A model generated the notes under the pieces. That model did not search any database, was not told the origin of the DNA, and worked only from the letters and a program-made list of their open reading frames with translations. A DNA stretch of 64,000 nucleotides from an uncultured Vampirovibrio sp. GTDB taxonomy: Bacteria > Cyanobacteriota > Vampirovibrionia > Gastranaerophilales > Gastranaerophilaceae. The DNA is taken from contig CAJTWU010000001.1 of assembly GCA_910579975.1 (NCBI GenBank), positions 28,362-92,361 on the forward strand, written 5' to 3'. Shown in pieces: positions 42,760 to 51,732 of the stretch; the first letter of the stretch is position 1; each line of letters begins with the position of its first letter. The position numbers were made by a program, and so were the translations under genes.

Positions 42760-43756
42760 TAATTATTATCTTGAACAGAAAAAAAATACTCATTTGTATT
42801 TTCAGATTGGTGGAAACAAATATGCCATAAATACTGAAAATGTTCTTGAGATTATGAAGCTTCCTGCTCTTGATTATTCTCAAAAACTTCCTAATAATAT
42901 TATTGGGTTATTAAAATATAATAACTTTGTAATTAATGTTGTTGATATTAGATTTTATCTGAACATTGATGTTACGCCGTATAATTCTCATAATGAACTT
43001 TTAATTGTAAAAACCGATGAAGTCATTTTTGGAATTATAACAGATAAAATTATTGGAATTTTACCTTTTGATTCAGCACTTGTTGATCAAATTCCATTTG
43101 TTGACAGTAAAATGATAATTGAATCATTATACAAATTTGAGAATGAAACAATTTTTATTGTTAATATTTATGCTTTAGAAATTCTTTTAAAACAACATGA
43201 TAATGTTATTCCTGATGTTGATATACTTTCTTTGTTCCCGAAAGATGAAGAAACTAAAACATTAATGCAAAAAAGAACCAGAGAAATTGCAGAAAAATCA
43301 TCTTTAAGAATAACTTCTGGTGAGCTTCATTCTAAAAATAAATATATATCATTTAATTTAAACAATGACTTTTATTGTTTGTCACTTGATTATGTAAAAG
43401 AAGTTCTTAAAGACACCACCATAACCAATGTTCCCGGCACTCCTGATTTTATTGAAGGAATAATGAATTTGCGCGGTGATTACATTACAGTTATAAATCT
43501 GAAAAAATTTTTAGGACTTCAAGAAGTTGATAATTCTTCTGATAGAAAACCGGTTGTTATTATAAAAGGCAATGAATTAAAATTGGCTCTTTTAATAGAT
43601 AAAATCAATGAATTATTTGAATTTCAGGAGTCTGCTTATGAGTCTGCTTCTGAAAGCTATTATGCAAATGAATTTATTTATAATCAAACTCTTTATACTG
43701 TATTAAATGTTGAACAAATATTATCAGATAAAAGAATTATAATAACAGATATGTAA
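42752..43756 (+). CDS. Double CheW-domain adaptor
   Basis: 334 residues with two CheW-like domains in tandem: 1-150 ('YFQIGGNKYAINTENVLEIMKL') and about 180-330 ('FNLNNDFYCLSLDYVKEVLKDTTITNVPGTPDFIEGIMNLRGDYITVINL'). The second domain matches the family better. There is no receiver domain, unlike CheV. It would bridge CheA and the MCP. Start at ATG 42752, overlapping the GGDEF gene by eight bases; longer in-frame starts extend into the GGDEF active region without support. Confidence 0.88.
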   Translation: MSNNYYLEQKKNTHLYFQIGGNKYAINTENVLEIMKLPALDYSQKLPNNIIGLLKYNNFVINVVDIRFYLNIDVTPYNSHNELLIVKTDEVIFGIITDKIIGILPFDSALVDQIPFVDSKMIIESLYKFENETIFIVNIYALEILLKQHDNVIPDVDILSLFPKDEETKTLMQKRTREIAEKSSLRITSGELHSKNKYISFNLNNDFYCLSLDYVKEVLKDTTITNVPGTPDFIEGIMNLRGDYITVINLKKFLGLQEVDNSSDRKPVVIIKGNELKLALLIDKINELFEFQESAYESASESYYANEFIYNQTLYTVLNVEQILSDKRIIITDM

Positions 43757-43822
43757 TGTAAATTAATGATTTTTTTAACAAACATGTACATAATTTTTTA
43801 AAATTATGATAAAATTCTAGAT

Positions 43823-46429
43823 ATGAAACGGTTTAAGAAGAGAACAATTGCGCTGGTTTTAGCATCAGTAATTACTGTTGCCGGTTCTTTTGCGGCAAGT
43901 AATTATAAAAACAGTTTAATGTCGCTTAAATTTGATACTGCTGAAAGCGGCGGTATTAATATGTCTGTAGAGACAAAATCAGAGTATTTGGGGAATCTTT
44001 CTCTAAGCCGACGCGATGCTAATACGTATGTCTTAACTCTTTCAGAGATGAATAGCATGATTAAGGGTATGCCTAATATTGAAAAAGTTTCTAGTGACAT
44101 AAGCAGTGTAGAAATTAAAACTTTGCCATATTCAAATAATGCCAAAGGGTATACAAGAGTTATTATAAAAACATATAATCCTGTTAAAATCAATGCTGAG
44201 AATAAAATTTATATTCCGTCTAAAGATGAAAGACGAAGTGAATTAATTGAAAAACATTTTGAGGCAGAAAATATAACAGAAGAGTTTTCTGACCATGCAG
44301 AGGAAGAAAAACAAGAGCTTAAAAGAAGAAGAGAAGAAAGATTGCAGCGAGAACTGGAAGCAAGAGAGCGTGAAAAAGAACGAGCTGCACAACAGAAGTT
44401 GCAATCTGAAGCAACAAAACCGGTAAATACTGCTGCAAATTATGATACAGCTCCGGTTGATACTTACAATAATGAGATTAAAGAAACAGCAGAAAAGGAT
44501 CCATATCAGGTTCTTATAACGGTTTTGGGATTTCTTGCAGCATTTGGGGTTATTTCTTTTCTTGCAGTAAGAGCTTCTAATAAAATACAGGAAGTTACCG
44601 GTGAAAGAATTGAGATTGATACAAATGAAGAACATGAAGAAAAGCCTAGAACCGAACCAAAAAGAAAACAAATCAAAAAAGTTATCAATAAGTTAGACTC
44701 TTCTTATCCAAAAACTGCTGTTCCCCAACCTACTGCTAATAATGCTCCTCAACCGGCAGAAGAACTTAATGTTGTTGATTTGGATGAATTATTTAAAGAA
44801 CAGCAAGAAAAGACTAAAGAAGAAAATGATACAGAGGAAGTAGATGAAAACGATGCTCTTGCAGAATTTTTAAGCGGCTTCTCTTTTGATGATGAAACAC
44901 AAAAAGAGCCTGAAGAAGAAACATCCGGATACAATGAAGAATATTATAATGAAATTATTCAAGACAACGAAATGTCATTTACAAAAGACGATATTGATTG
45001 TATAAATCAGCTTCTTAGTGCTGAAATTAATGATAATACATTGGATAATATTACCGAGTATGCTGTAACCCCTCCTTTAAAAGTTGAGTTGCCTTCTAAA
45101 GAGAAAATTCTGGAAGAACTTATAACAACTTATAAAATATCACAAGATATCATGTTTACTACAGAAGATGTTGCGACACTTAGAAACTTGATGAGTGTTG
45201 AAATAGATAATGATTTTCTTACGGATTTAAGAACAAATCCTGAACGTACTCTTCAAATGCGTAAAAAAATAGAAGCTTCTAAGAACAAATCTCGTAAACC
45301 TTCTGAAATATTGACATTGAGTGTGAAAGATATGCTTCCTGACCTTTCTGAAGCTCTAAGAAAACAGGGCGGTAGAAAAATCGAATCAGAAGTTAAACCA
45401 ATTACGGTTTATGCAAGCGAAGGGTATGAAGTTAATACACTTTCTTTAGGCGATGTATTACCGGATTTATCAAAAGAAATCAATAATAAAGAGGCATATA
45501 TTTCTAAACCATCTGCTGAATGGGCTTTGGTTGATAACAGTTATGAGGTAGAAAAATTAAGCCTATCAGAGTCTTTACCTGATTTGCGTGATGTTTTAAA
45601 AAATCCTGAAAAATATGAAAAACCAAAGGCGGAGCCTGTAAAAGTTGATGAGGAGGCTCTTTTAAATAATATTTCTAATGTACAGTTTAAACCATTCTAT
45701 GATGGTAGTGAAACATTTGAGATTTTAAATGATTTTGAAGCACCGAGTGTAGATGATATTCAAAATGAATTCAATCAGTTTGGTAATTTCGAAATTACAA
45801 AAGAAGAAGATTATATAGTGCATTCTGAACATAAAGAGTATGACGATTTTGAATCTCTTTATAGTAATGAATATTTTGATTTAGATAATATTAAAGAAGA
45901 GGATAAGGTAAAAGAAGAACCTGAACAACCAATTGTCAAGGAAGAATTTGTTCCATTACAGCTTGAAAGAAAAATATATGAAAAGCCTGTAACTTCAAGG
46001 CAAGTTAGAAATCAACTTTCAGATGATATAATGAAGAAAATTCAAGAAACAAAAGCTGAAAGATTAGAACGTAGAGAAAAAGTATTACAACGCAAAGCTT
46101 CTCCAAAGCAAGAAGAAACAAGTAAAAAACAATCAGAAATAAAATGTATTATTGATAATGAAACTTACACAATTATTAGTACTACAGAATTTTCTGAAGG
46201 AAAAGGGTGCCATCTTGCGAAAAAAGAAGGTGGGTATACCGTTCTTGGATTTATTGGAAATAAATTTATTAAAATAAAAGAATTTGAAACTCTAAAAAGT
46301 GAAAGAATTGCTTCAAGATTGAGTGAAAAGCTTTCGGAAGGAGTTTCAAGATATATTATAAGAATTGGTTTGAATAAATTTATTGTAAATGTTACAAATG
46401 ACAATATAGAATACTTAATGGCTCTATAA
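43823..46429 (+). CDS. Large membrane protein with LPDL repeats (FimV/HubP-like architecture)
   Basis: 868 residues. A signal or membrane segment (9-25) is followed by a beta-rich extracytoplasmic domain to about 130, reminiscent of AMIN domains. A charged coiled coil (about 150-195) and a second membrane segment (about 225-247) come next, then a very acidic cytoplasmic region of some 600 residues. Three copies of an 'SLxxxLPDL' motif occur near residues 497, 538 and 577. FimV/HubP polar hub proteins share this layout, but no LysM or TPR is seen, so homology is not claimed. The ATG follows TAAAAT by seven bases and has no ribosome site. The next gene overlaps by one base. Confidence 0.6.
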   Translation: MKRFKKRTIALVLASVITVAGSFAASNYKNSLMSLKFDTAESGGINMSVETKSEYLGNLSLSRRDANTYVLTLSEMNSMIKGMPNIEKVSSDISSVEIKTLPYSNNAKGYTRVIIKTYNPVKINAENKIYIPSKDERRSELIEKHFEAENITEEFSDHAEEEKQELKRRREERLQRELEAREREKERAAQQKLQSEATKPVNTAANYDTAPVDTYNNEIKETAEKDPYQVLITVLGFLAAFGVISFLAVRASNKIQEVTGERIEIDTNEEHEEKPRTEPKRKQIKKVINKLDSSYPKTAVPQPTANNAPQPAEELNVVDLDELFKEQQEKTKEENDTEEVDENDALAEFLSGFSFDDETQKEPEEETSGYNEEYYNEIIQDNEMSFTKDDIDCINQLLSAEINDNTLDNITEYAVTPPLKVELPSKEKILEELITTYKISQDIMFTTEDVATLRNLMSVEIDNDFLTDLRTNPERTLQMRKKIEASKNKSRKPSEILTLSVKDMLPDLSEALRKQGGRKIESEVKPITVYASEGYEVNTLSLGDVLPDLSKEINNKEAYISKPSAEWALVDNSYEVEKLSLSESLPDLRDVLKNPEKYEKPKAEPVKVDEEALLNNISNVQFKPFYDGSETFEILNDFEAPSVDDIQNEFNQFGNFEITKEEDYIVHSEHKEYDDFESLYSNEYFDLDNIKEEDKVKEEPEQPIVKEEFVPLQLERKIYEKPVTSRQVRNQLSDDIMKKIQETKAERLERREKVLQRKASPKQEETSKKQSEIKCIIDNETYTIISTTEFSEGKGCHLAKKEGGYTVLGFIGNKFIKIKEFETLKSERIASRLSEKLSEGVSRYIIRIGLNKFIVNVTNDNIEYLMAL

Positions 46430-47466
46430 TGAAAAAGCTGTTATTACTTTTTTTAATCCCTTTATTATTATGCGGATGTACATTAAATGAGCAAGAAGAA
46501 ATTACTTTTTCATCCTGGGGCTCAGTGAGTGAAGTCAAAATATTAAATCAGATAATATCAGATTTCGAAAAAGAAAATCCTGATATAAAAATAAAATTTA
46601 TACACATACCTCAAAATTATTTCCAAAAACTTCATTTATTATTTGCTTCTAATACTGCTCCTGATGTTTTGTTCATAAATAATCTGAATATTCCAATTTA
46701 TGAAAAATATCTTGAAGATTTGAATAACGAAATAAATAAAGATGATTTTTATCCACAAGCTATTGAAGGACTTAGTTCAAATGGTAAATTATTAGCAATC
46801 CCGCGAGATGTTTCAACAGTTGTATTTTATATAAATCTTAATATGACTCCAAAACCTCATGATAACTGGACTTTTGAAGACTTTTTAGAAATAGCAAAGA
46901 AAACAACAGAACATGGACGCTATGGAGTTAGTTTTGAAGAAGAGACATATTGGGCTTTACCATATCTTCATGCTTATGGAGAAAATATATTATCAGATAA
47001 TGGTTATTATAAAGGTTTGGAGTTTTATAAAGATTTGCGTGATAAGTACAGGGTAGCACCAACAAGAAGCCAAATAGGGAGTTCTACTCTTGCTCAAATG
47101 TTTTTAGATAAAAAAATAGCGATGTATCTTTCAGGCCGCTGGATGTATCCAAAAATAAAAGAAAAAGCCGATTTCAACTGGGCTGTTGTGAACTTCCCGG
47201 GCAAAAACGGTGTTCTTTGTGATTCATCAGGCTGGGCTATTTCCAAAAATTCTAAACATAAAAATTCTGCTAAAAAATTTGTTCAATACTTGTCTTCTGA
47301 AAAAAGCAGTGAGTATTTTACAGAAACAGGGCTAATTGTACCGGCAAGAATTGAAGCTTCAAATTTGATAGAAGAAAAAATATTCATTGAGGCAATTACA
47401 ACTTCTGTCCCAACTCCCGTAAATCAAGAGTATAAGAAGCTTACAGATAAATATAAACTCCACTAA
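46429..47466 (+). CDS. ABC sugar-type solute-binding lipoprotein, orphan
   Basis: 345 residues, shorter than usual for the family (about 400-430). A lipoprotein signal peptide ends in L-C-G-C, with Cys16 lipidated. The body follows family-1 extracellular sugar-binding proteins ('ITFSSWGSVSEVKILNQIISDFEKENPDI', 'PDVLFINN', 'WTFEDFLEIAKK', 'KIAMYLSGRW'). No permease or ATPase genes are nearby, and its start overlaps the stop of the large repeat protein (TAATG). It may feed a distant transporter or act as a ligand sensor for the chemosensory system. The role is inferred. Confidence 0.82.
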   Translation: MKKLLLLFLIPLLLCGCTLNEQEEITFSSWGSVSEVKILNQIISDFEKENPDIKIKFIHIPQNYFQKLHLLFASNTAPDVLFINNLNIPIYEKYLEDLNNEINKDDFYPQAIEGLSSNGKLLAIPRDVSTVVFYINLNMTPKPHDNWTFEDFLEIAKKTTEHGRYGVSFEEETYWALPYLHAYGENILSDNGYYKGLEFYKDLRDKYRVAPTRSQIGSSTLAQMFLDKKIAMYLSGRWMYPKIKEKADFNWAVVNFPGKNGVLCDSSGWAISKNSKHKNSAKKFVQYLSSEKSSEYFTETGLIVPARIEASNLIEEKIFIEAITTSVPTPVNQEYKKLTDKYKLH

Positions 47467-47501
47467 ATGGATGATATATTTATCCAATAATTAAAGATTG
47501 C

Positions 47502-47600
47502 GAGAACATATGCCGTTAACATGAGTATGGAAAACCAATTGGTTTTTCATACCTCCTCCCCAAGTCTGGTAGCCGTTCTCAAAAGAAACGGCTTTTTTTT
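47502..47600 (+). ncRNA. Candidate CU-rich trans-acting small RNA
   Basis: About 100 bases beyond the lipoprotein gene. An 11-bp hairpin (TATGGAAAACC / GGTTTTTCATA, loop AATT, 47526-47551) is followed by a single-stranded CU-rich stretch with CCTCCTCCCC (47552-47561). A terminator hairpin ends it (AGCCGTT / AACGGCT, 47571-47593, then T8). The exposed CCTCC can pair with ribosome sites. This hairpin/CU-rich/terminator order resembles cyanobacterial Yfr1. GAGAAC (47502-47507) can also pair with GTTCTC (47575-47580), competing with the terminator. No strong promoter is visible, so it may be a processed 3' end. Confidence 0.5.
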
Positions 47601-47635
47601 GTTTTGAGCCCAAATATTAAAAAACAAAAAAGTCA

Positions 47636-48469
47636 TTAAACATCACAACTTCTAATACGTTTTGCTAAATCCGCTTTAGAAATTTTGCCGTCTTTATCTA
47701 AATCTAATCCATTATTGCTGCTGTAATATTTCTCACCCTGAGTTGTTAAAATATCTCTGTTTGCACGTGCCGGTAAAAAGATTAATGCATAAAGAGTTCC
47801 TGCTCCAATTTTTTGATTGCCTAGACCGGCAGTTCTTTTTGAGTTCATAATATATTTTTCAACATAAACCATTTGTTCTTCAGGGCTCATTTTTTTCAAT
47901 TCTTCGCAAGATGTACCAAGTCCTTTGGCTGTTTTAGGCATAAATTGTATTAAACCAACAGCACCAGAACCTCCTGCATTTGGTATTGAAGAACTTATGC
48001 CGCTTTCAGAATTCATTAGACACATTAAATCATTAGGGTCGCAGTTTACACGTTTTGCTACTTGAACGACTTTGTTATAAAATTTTTGGGATAAATCTGG
48101 TTTTTTCTTTTGCCATTTATTTTTTAAAGCTTCTGCATCATAGCTGAAATTTGAAGTATCTGTATCAGAATAATTCTTATTTGAAGCTGCTGATTTGACA
48201 AATGTATCACTCATGTTGAATGATGACCATGTATTTCCTGTATTTACAGACTTCCAATTAAAAGTATTATTCATTGCGGGCATTGTAAAATTCTGAAATG
48301 ACATATTGACTGATGGAGTTGAATATGGTGTAAATATGCTTGTATTAAAGACCGGTGTAAAGAAAGTAGGAGTAAAGTTAAAGCAGCAAAACGGATTAAA
48401 GCCGCCGAACATTCTGTTAAAGAAGCCGGTTGCAAAACCAAAATTGAATCCGTTTGAAAATGCGCTCAT
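47636..48469 (-). CDS. Lytic transglycosylase (SLT-like) with EF-hand and aromatic-rich N-terminus
   Basis: 277 residues, starting at ATG 48469 with AGGA upstream. The N-terminal 70 residues are rich in Phe/Asn/Gly/Pro ('FGFATGFFNRMFGGF'), without a normal signal peptide. An SLT fold follows with the catalytic Glu in 'MNSESGIS' (about 168) and 'GAVGLIQFMPKTAKGLG', so it should cleave peptidoglycan glycan strands. Near the end, 'DLDKDGKISKADL' is an EF-hand-like calcium loop. Export without a Sec signal suggests another route or a specialised machine; this is inference. Confidence 0.78.
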   Translation of the reverse strand: MSAFSNGFNFGFATGFFNRMFGGFNPFCCFNFTPTFFTPVFNTSIFTPYSTPSVNMSFQNFTMPAMNNTFNWKSVNTGNTWSSFNMSDTFVKSAASNKNYSDTDTSNFSYDAEALKNKWQKKKPDLSQKFYNKVVQVAKRVNCDPNDLMCLMNSESGISSSIPNAGGSGAVGLIQFMPKTAKGLGTSCEELKKMSPEEQMVYVEKYIMNSKRTAGLGNQKIGAGTLYALIFLPARANRDILTTQGEKYYSSNNGLDLDKDGKISKADLAKRIRSCDV

Positions 48470-48607
48470 AATTGTCCTATGCTTATATACTCTATATATA
48501 AAAACGTAACAAGGCCACAAAAATTGCCTTATTTGTTAAGATTTGTTAACACGAAAACTCCCTATCCTCATAACTAGCCGATTTAGTATCCCAAACCCTG
48601 TTGTTTC

Positions 48608-48616
48608 TGTTATAAT
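48608..48616 (+). promoter_or_regulatory. ftsH extended -10 promoter
   Basis: TGT followed by TATAAT (48611-48616). The predicted start near 48623 gives a 24-base leader with GAGGGAGAA ahead of the ftsH ATG at 48647. Confidence 0.6.
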
Positions 48617-48646
48617 AATGCAATAAATGATATAAGAGGGAGAACT

Positions 48647-50521
48647 ATGAATAAAAATCAATCAATAGGTATGTATGTAATATTAGGTATAATGATTTTA
48701 GCGTTTGTCTCAATGCTTTTTGCGGGGCCGACATCTAGTACGGAAGAGCTTTCATATACTGCTTTTGTGCAAAAAGTTGAAAATAAAGAGATTAAAAGTG
48801 TGGACATGGGACGAGATACTTTAATTGCAATTCCAGTTAAGCAGCCAGAAGTGAAACCAGTTACAAATCCTTTGTATGGTAATGTTCAGCCGGCAAAACT
48901 GCAGTATAAAGTTTCATTCCCTTCAGGTTCTGATTTATTACCTAAGCTTGAAGAAAATAATGTTGAGATTTCTGTTAAAAATACAGAGTCAAGTTCTGTA
49001 AAAGGTATGGGTTCGTCTCTTATAACTCTTTTACTTGTTTTGGGTGTGATTGCTCTTATTATAAAGTCAATTCAGGCGGGCGGAGCTCAGGCAATGTCTT
49101 TTGGGAAATCAAGAGCAAAAATGCTTATGGATAATAAAGTTAAAACAACATTTGCTGATGTAGCCGGTATTGATGAAGAGAAAAAAGAATTAGAAGAAAT
49201 AGTAGATTTTCTTAAACATAGTGATAAATATGTTAAACTTGGGGCAAAAATCCCAAAAGGTGTTTTACTTGTGGGTTCTCCAGGTACAGGTAAGACATTA
49301 ATGGCAAAGGCTGTTGCTGGTGAAGCCGGTGTTCCTTTCTTTTCAATAAGCGGTTCTGATTTTGTTGAAATGTTTGTCGGTGTTGGTGCTTCTCGTGTGA
49401 GAGACTTATTTGAACAGGCTAAAAAACATCAACCTTGTATTGTATTCATTGATGAAATTGATGCAGTAGGTCGTCAAAGAGGTGCCGGACTTGGCGGTGG
49501 ACATGATGAAAGAGAGCAAACTCTTAACCAGCTCCTTGTAGAAATGGACGGTTTCGATGAAAATACTAATATTATTATTTTAGCAGCGACTAACAGACCG
49601 GATATTTTGGATAATGCATTATTAAGACCAGGTAGATTTGACCGTCAAATTGTTATTAATAAGCCTGATGTCTTAGGAAGAGAACAGATTTTAAATGTTC
49701 ATGCTAAGAATAAGCCGCTTGCAAAAGAAGTTGAGATTAAAACTCTTGCAAAACGTACTCCTGGATTTACAGGGGCTGATTTGCAAAACCTTCTTAATGA
49801 GGCTGCTTTGCTTGCTGCACGTCACGATAAATCAGAAATAGATATGGTAGATTTAGAAGAAGCAATTGATAAAGTTATGGCTGGACCAGAAAAGAAAAGC
49901 AGAATTATTTCTGATGAGGAAAAAGAAAATACTGCTTATCATGAAGTTGGACATGCACTTTTAGCTAAACTTTTAAAAGATTGTGATCCGCTTCATAAAG
50001 TTTCAATTATTCCTCGTGGTATGGCTCTGGGTATTACTTTAACGCTGCCTGAAAAAGATCATTTAACAATGAGAAAAAATCAGTTATTAGATAGAATAAA
50101 AATGATACTTGGTGGAAGAATTGCAGAGGAGTTGATTTACGGTAAGGATAATGTTACTACCGGTGCTTCTAATGATTTGGAAAAAGTTTCGGCTTTAGCA
50201 AGAAGTATGGTTACTACTTACGGTATGTCTGAAAAAATGGGTAATTTGACTTACGGCAAAGATCAAGAACATGTATTTATGGGTAGAAATTTCGGTAATA
50301 CAAGAGATTTCTCGGAAGAAATTGCTGCTGATATAGACAAAGAAGTTAAAAAAATAGTTGATGAACAATACGAAGAAGCAAAAAAACTTTTAAGCGACAA
50401 TCGCGACATGCTTGAGTTTATTTCGAAAAAACTTCTTGAAAAAGAAACATTGGATGAAAAAGAGTTTGAAGATTTAATGAATGAAGTTAAAGGGCAACGT
50501 ACCTTTGATAACTGGAATTAA
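48647..50521 (+). CDS. ftsH: ATP-dependent zinc metalloprotease FtsH
   Basis: 624 residues, normal length. A membrane-anchored AAA+ protease that degrades unassembled membrane proteins and regulators. Two membrane segments (about 8-26 and 123-143) flank a periplasmic region. Walker A is 'GSPGTGKT' (near 208), Walker B is 'VFIDEIDAVGRQ', the arginine-finger region is 'DNALLRPGRFDRQ', and the zinc site is H-E-V-G-H with a later acidic ligand ('TTGASNDLEK'). Own promoter; the next gene is reached through a structured 90-base leader. Confidence 0.96.
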   Translation: MNKNQSIGMYVILGIMILAFVSMLFAGPTSSTEELSYTAFVQKVENKEIKSVDMGRDTLIAIPVKQPEVKPVTNPLYGNVQPAKLQYKVSFPSGSDLLPKLEENNVEISVKNTESSSVKGMGSSLITLLLVLGVIALIIKSIQAGGAQAMSFGKSRAKMLMDNKVKTTFADVAGIDEEKKELEEIVDFLKHSDKYVKLGAKIPKGVLLVGSPGTGKTLMAKAVAGEAGVPFFSISGSDFVEMFVGVGASRVRDLFEQAKKHQPCIVFIDEIDAVGRQRGAGLGGGHDEREQTLNQLLVEMDGFDENTNIIILAATNRPDILDNALLRPGRFDRQIVINKPDVLGREQILNVHAKNKPLAKEVEIKTLAKRTPGFTGADLQNLLNEAALLAARHDKSEIDMVDLEEAIDKVMAGPEKKSRIISDEEKENTAYHEVGHALLAKLLKDCDPLHKVSIIPRGMALGITLTLPEKDHLTMRKNQLLDRIKMILGGRIAEELIYGKDNVTTGASNDLEKVSALARSMVTTYGMSEKMGNLTYGKDQEHVFMGRNFGNTRDFSEEIAADIDKEVKKIVDEQYEEAKKLLSDNRDMLEFISKKLLEKETLDEKEFEDLMNEVKGQRTFDNWN

Positions 50522-50545
50522 AAAACACATGTAGTCTGTTCCAAA

Positions 50546-50594
50546 GGGACACTTGGAGCACAATACAAATTAGTAGTTTAATGAAATGTGTCCC
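50546..50594 (+). repeat. Inverted repeat in the leader after ftsH
   Basis: GGGACAC (50546-50552) is perfectly complementary to GTGTCCC (50588-50594), with 35 bases between. It ends just before the AAAGGAT ribosome site of the next gene. It may fold the leader and affect translation; no T-run, so not a terminator. Confidence 0.45.
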
Positions 50595-50611
50595 GCCAAA
50601 AGGATATAAAA

Positions 50612-51112
50612 ATGGATAGAGATGAGCTGATTTTGCAAGAATATAAGCTATATGCAGAGCAAAAAGAAAATTTCATAGACCGTAACTTTAGAACAAACCG
50701 GTTCTATATGGTTTCGTTTGTTGTATTGATTTTTGCAATGATTTATACCGGTAACGTGGTGTTTATGGAAAGATTATCTGCCACTTTGGTCTTTTCGCTA
50801 ATTGGAGTAGCTGTTTGCGCTTTATGGTGGATGAACGTTGATTCATACAATATTTTAATAAAAATTAAGTTTGCAAATGTTATTGAAGCAATCGAAGAAA
50901 AATTGCCTGTAAAACCCTTTACAGATGAGTTTAAGGGTATTCAAGAATTTAGAGAAAACAAAGTATTTATGTTTTCTGATATTCAAAAGTTTATTGCAGT
51001 AATTGGAGCATTGTTCTTCTTTGCTGTATTTGTTAGTGAAGCTTCTCCAATTGTGATTGCTGTTGTTAATAAAGTTATTGATATCTTGGGAATGGCAAAA
51101 GGCGGAATTTAA
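50612..51112 (+). CDS. Small membrane protein, RipA-family-like
   Basis: 166 residues with three to four membrane segments (about 26-45, 50-70 and 125-155). The soluble helix 'SYNILIKIKFANVIEAIEEKLPVKPF' after a W-W pair resembles the RipA family octameric membrane proteins; this is a family impression, not certain. Start set at ATG 50612 with AGGAT upstream; a GTG 24 bases earlier falls within the inverted repeat. Its stop overlaps the PAP2 start by one base (TAATG), so the two are coupled. Confidence 0.6.
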   Translation: MDRDELILQEYKLYAEQKENFIDRNFRTNRFYMVSFVVLIFAMIYTGNVVFMERLSATLVFSLIGVAVCALWWMNVDSYNILIKIKFANVIEAIEEKLPVKPFTDEFKGIQEFRENKVFMFSDIQKFIAVIGALFFFAVFVSEASPIVIAVVNKVIDILGMAKGGI

Positions 51113-51732
51113 TGAGAGATAAAGGTTATGGCGTTGTTGCCAACTGGAATTATGTAACAATATCATTAATTGTAGTAGTGGTATTAACTATCCTTGTATT
51201 ATATATGCCTGGAATTAGAGAATTTGATAGAGGTATGTTAAATGGTATCAGGCATTTTCTTGCACCTTATCCAAGCTACATACCAGCTTTTGTGGCTGAA
51301 TTTGGACGGGCAAATTATATGTTATGGCCTCAAATAGCAGCTTGTTCGGTGCTTGTTTCACATGGAAAGTACCTAAAGGCATTTTTGCTGGTATTCTTTA
51401 CACATGCTGCATTCTTTCTAACAGCATTGCTGAAAGATTTTGTTTGCCGAGAAAGACCCGGGATTTGCAGCTATCCCGGATGGAGCTTTCCATCAAACCA
51501 TGCATGTACAACAATGTGTTTTTATGGAATTTGTATTTACTTAATTATGCACTATACAAGAAGTGAGTTTTGGAGATATTTCCTTGTAATCGTTTTTGGA
51601 ATATTTATATTCCTAGTGGCGTTATCAAGGCTCTGGATAGGTGTACATTTTCCTATAGATGTCATTGGCGGATTGTTTATGGGATTTTTGCTGGTTAATC
51701 TTTATATTATTCTTGTGAAAGCTTTTAATTAA
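51112..51732 (+). CDS. PAP2-family membrane phosphatase
   Basis: 206 residues and about six membrane segments. The three phosphatase motifs are present: K-x6-R-P as 'KDFVCRERP', 'PSNH' with the catalytic His, and S-R-x5-H-x3-D as 'SRLWIGVHFPID'. Such enzymes dephosphorylate lipid phosphates such as undecaprenyl pyrophosphate or phosphatidic acid. Coupled to the RipA-like gene. Its end meets the convergent 774-residue protein gene, with four bases of overlap. Substrate not decidable. Confidence 0.88.
   Translation: MRDKGYGVVANWNYVTISLIVVVVLTILVLYMPGIREFDRGMLNGIRHFLAPYPSYIPAFVAEFGRANYMLWPQIAACSVLVSHGKYLKAFLLVFFTHAAFFLTALLKDFVCRERPGICSYPGWSFPSNHACTTMCFYGICIYLIMHYTRSEFWRYFLVIVFGIFIFLVALSRLWIGVHFPIDVIGGLFMGFLLVNLYIILVKAFN

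Noticed and set aside
47502..47600. Possible SRP (4.5S) RNA or 6S RNA
   Set aside because: The conserved SRP apical motifs (GGAAG / AGCAG asymmetric loop) are absent, and it is far too short for 6S RNA.
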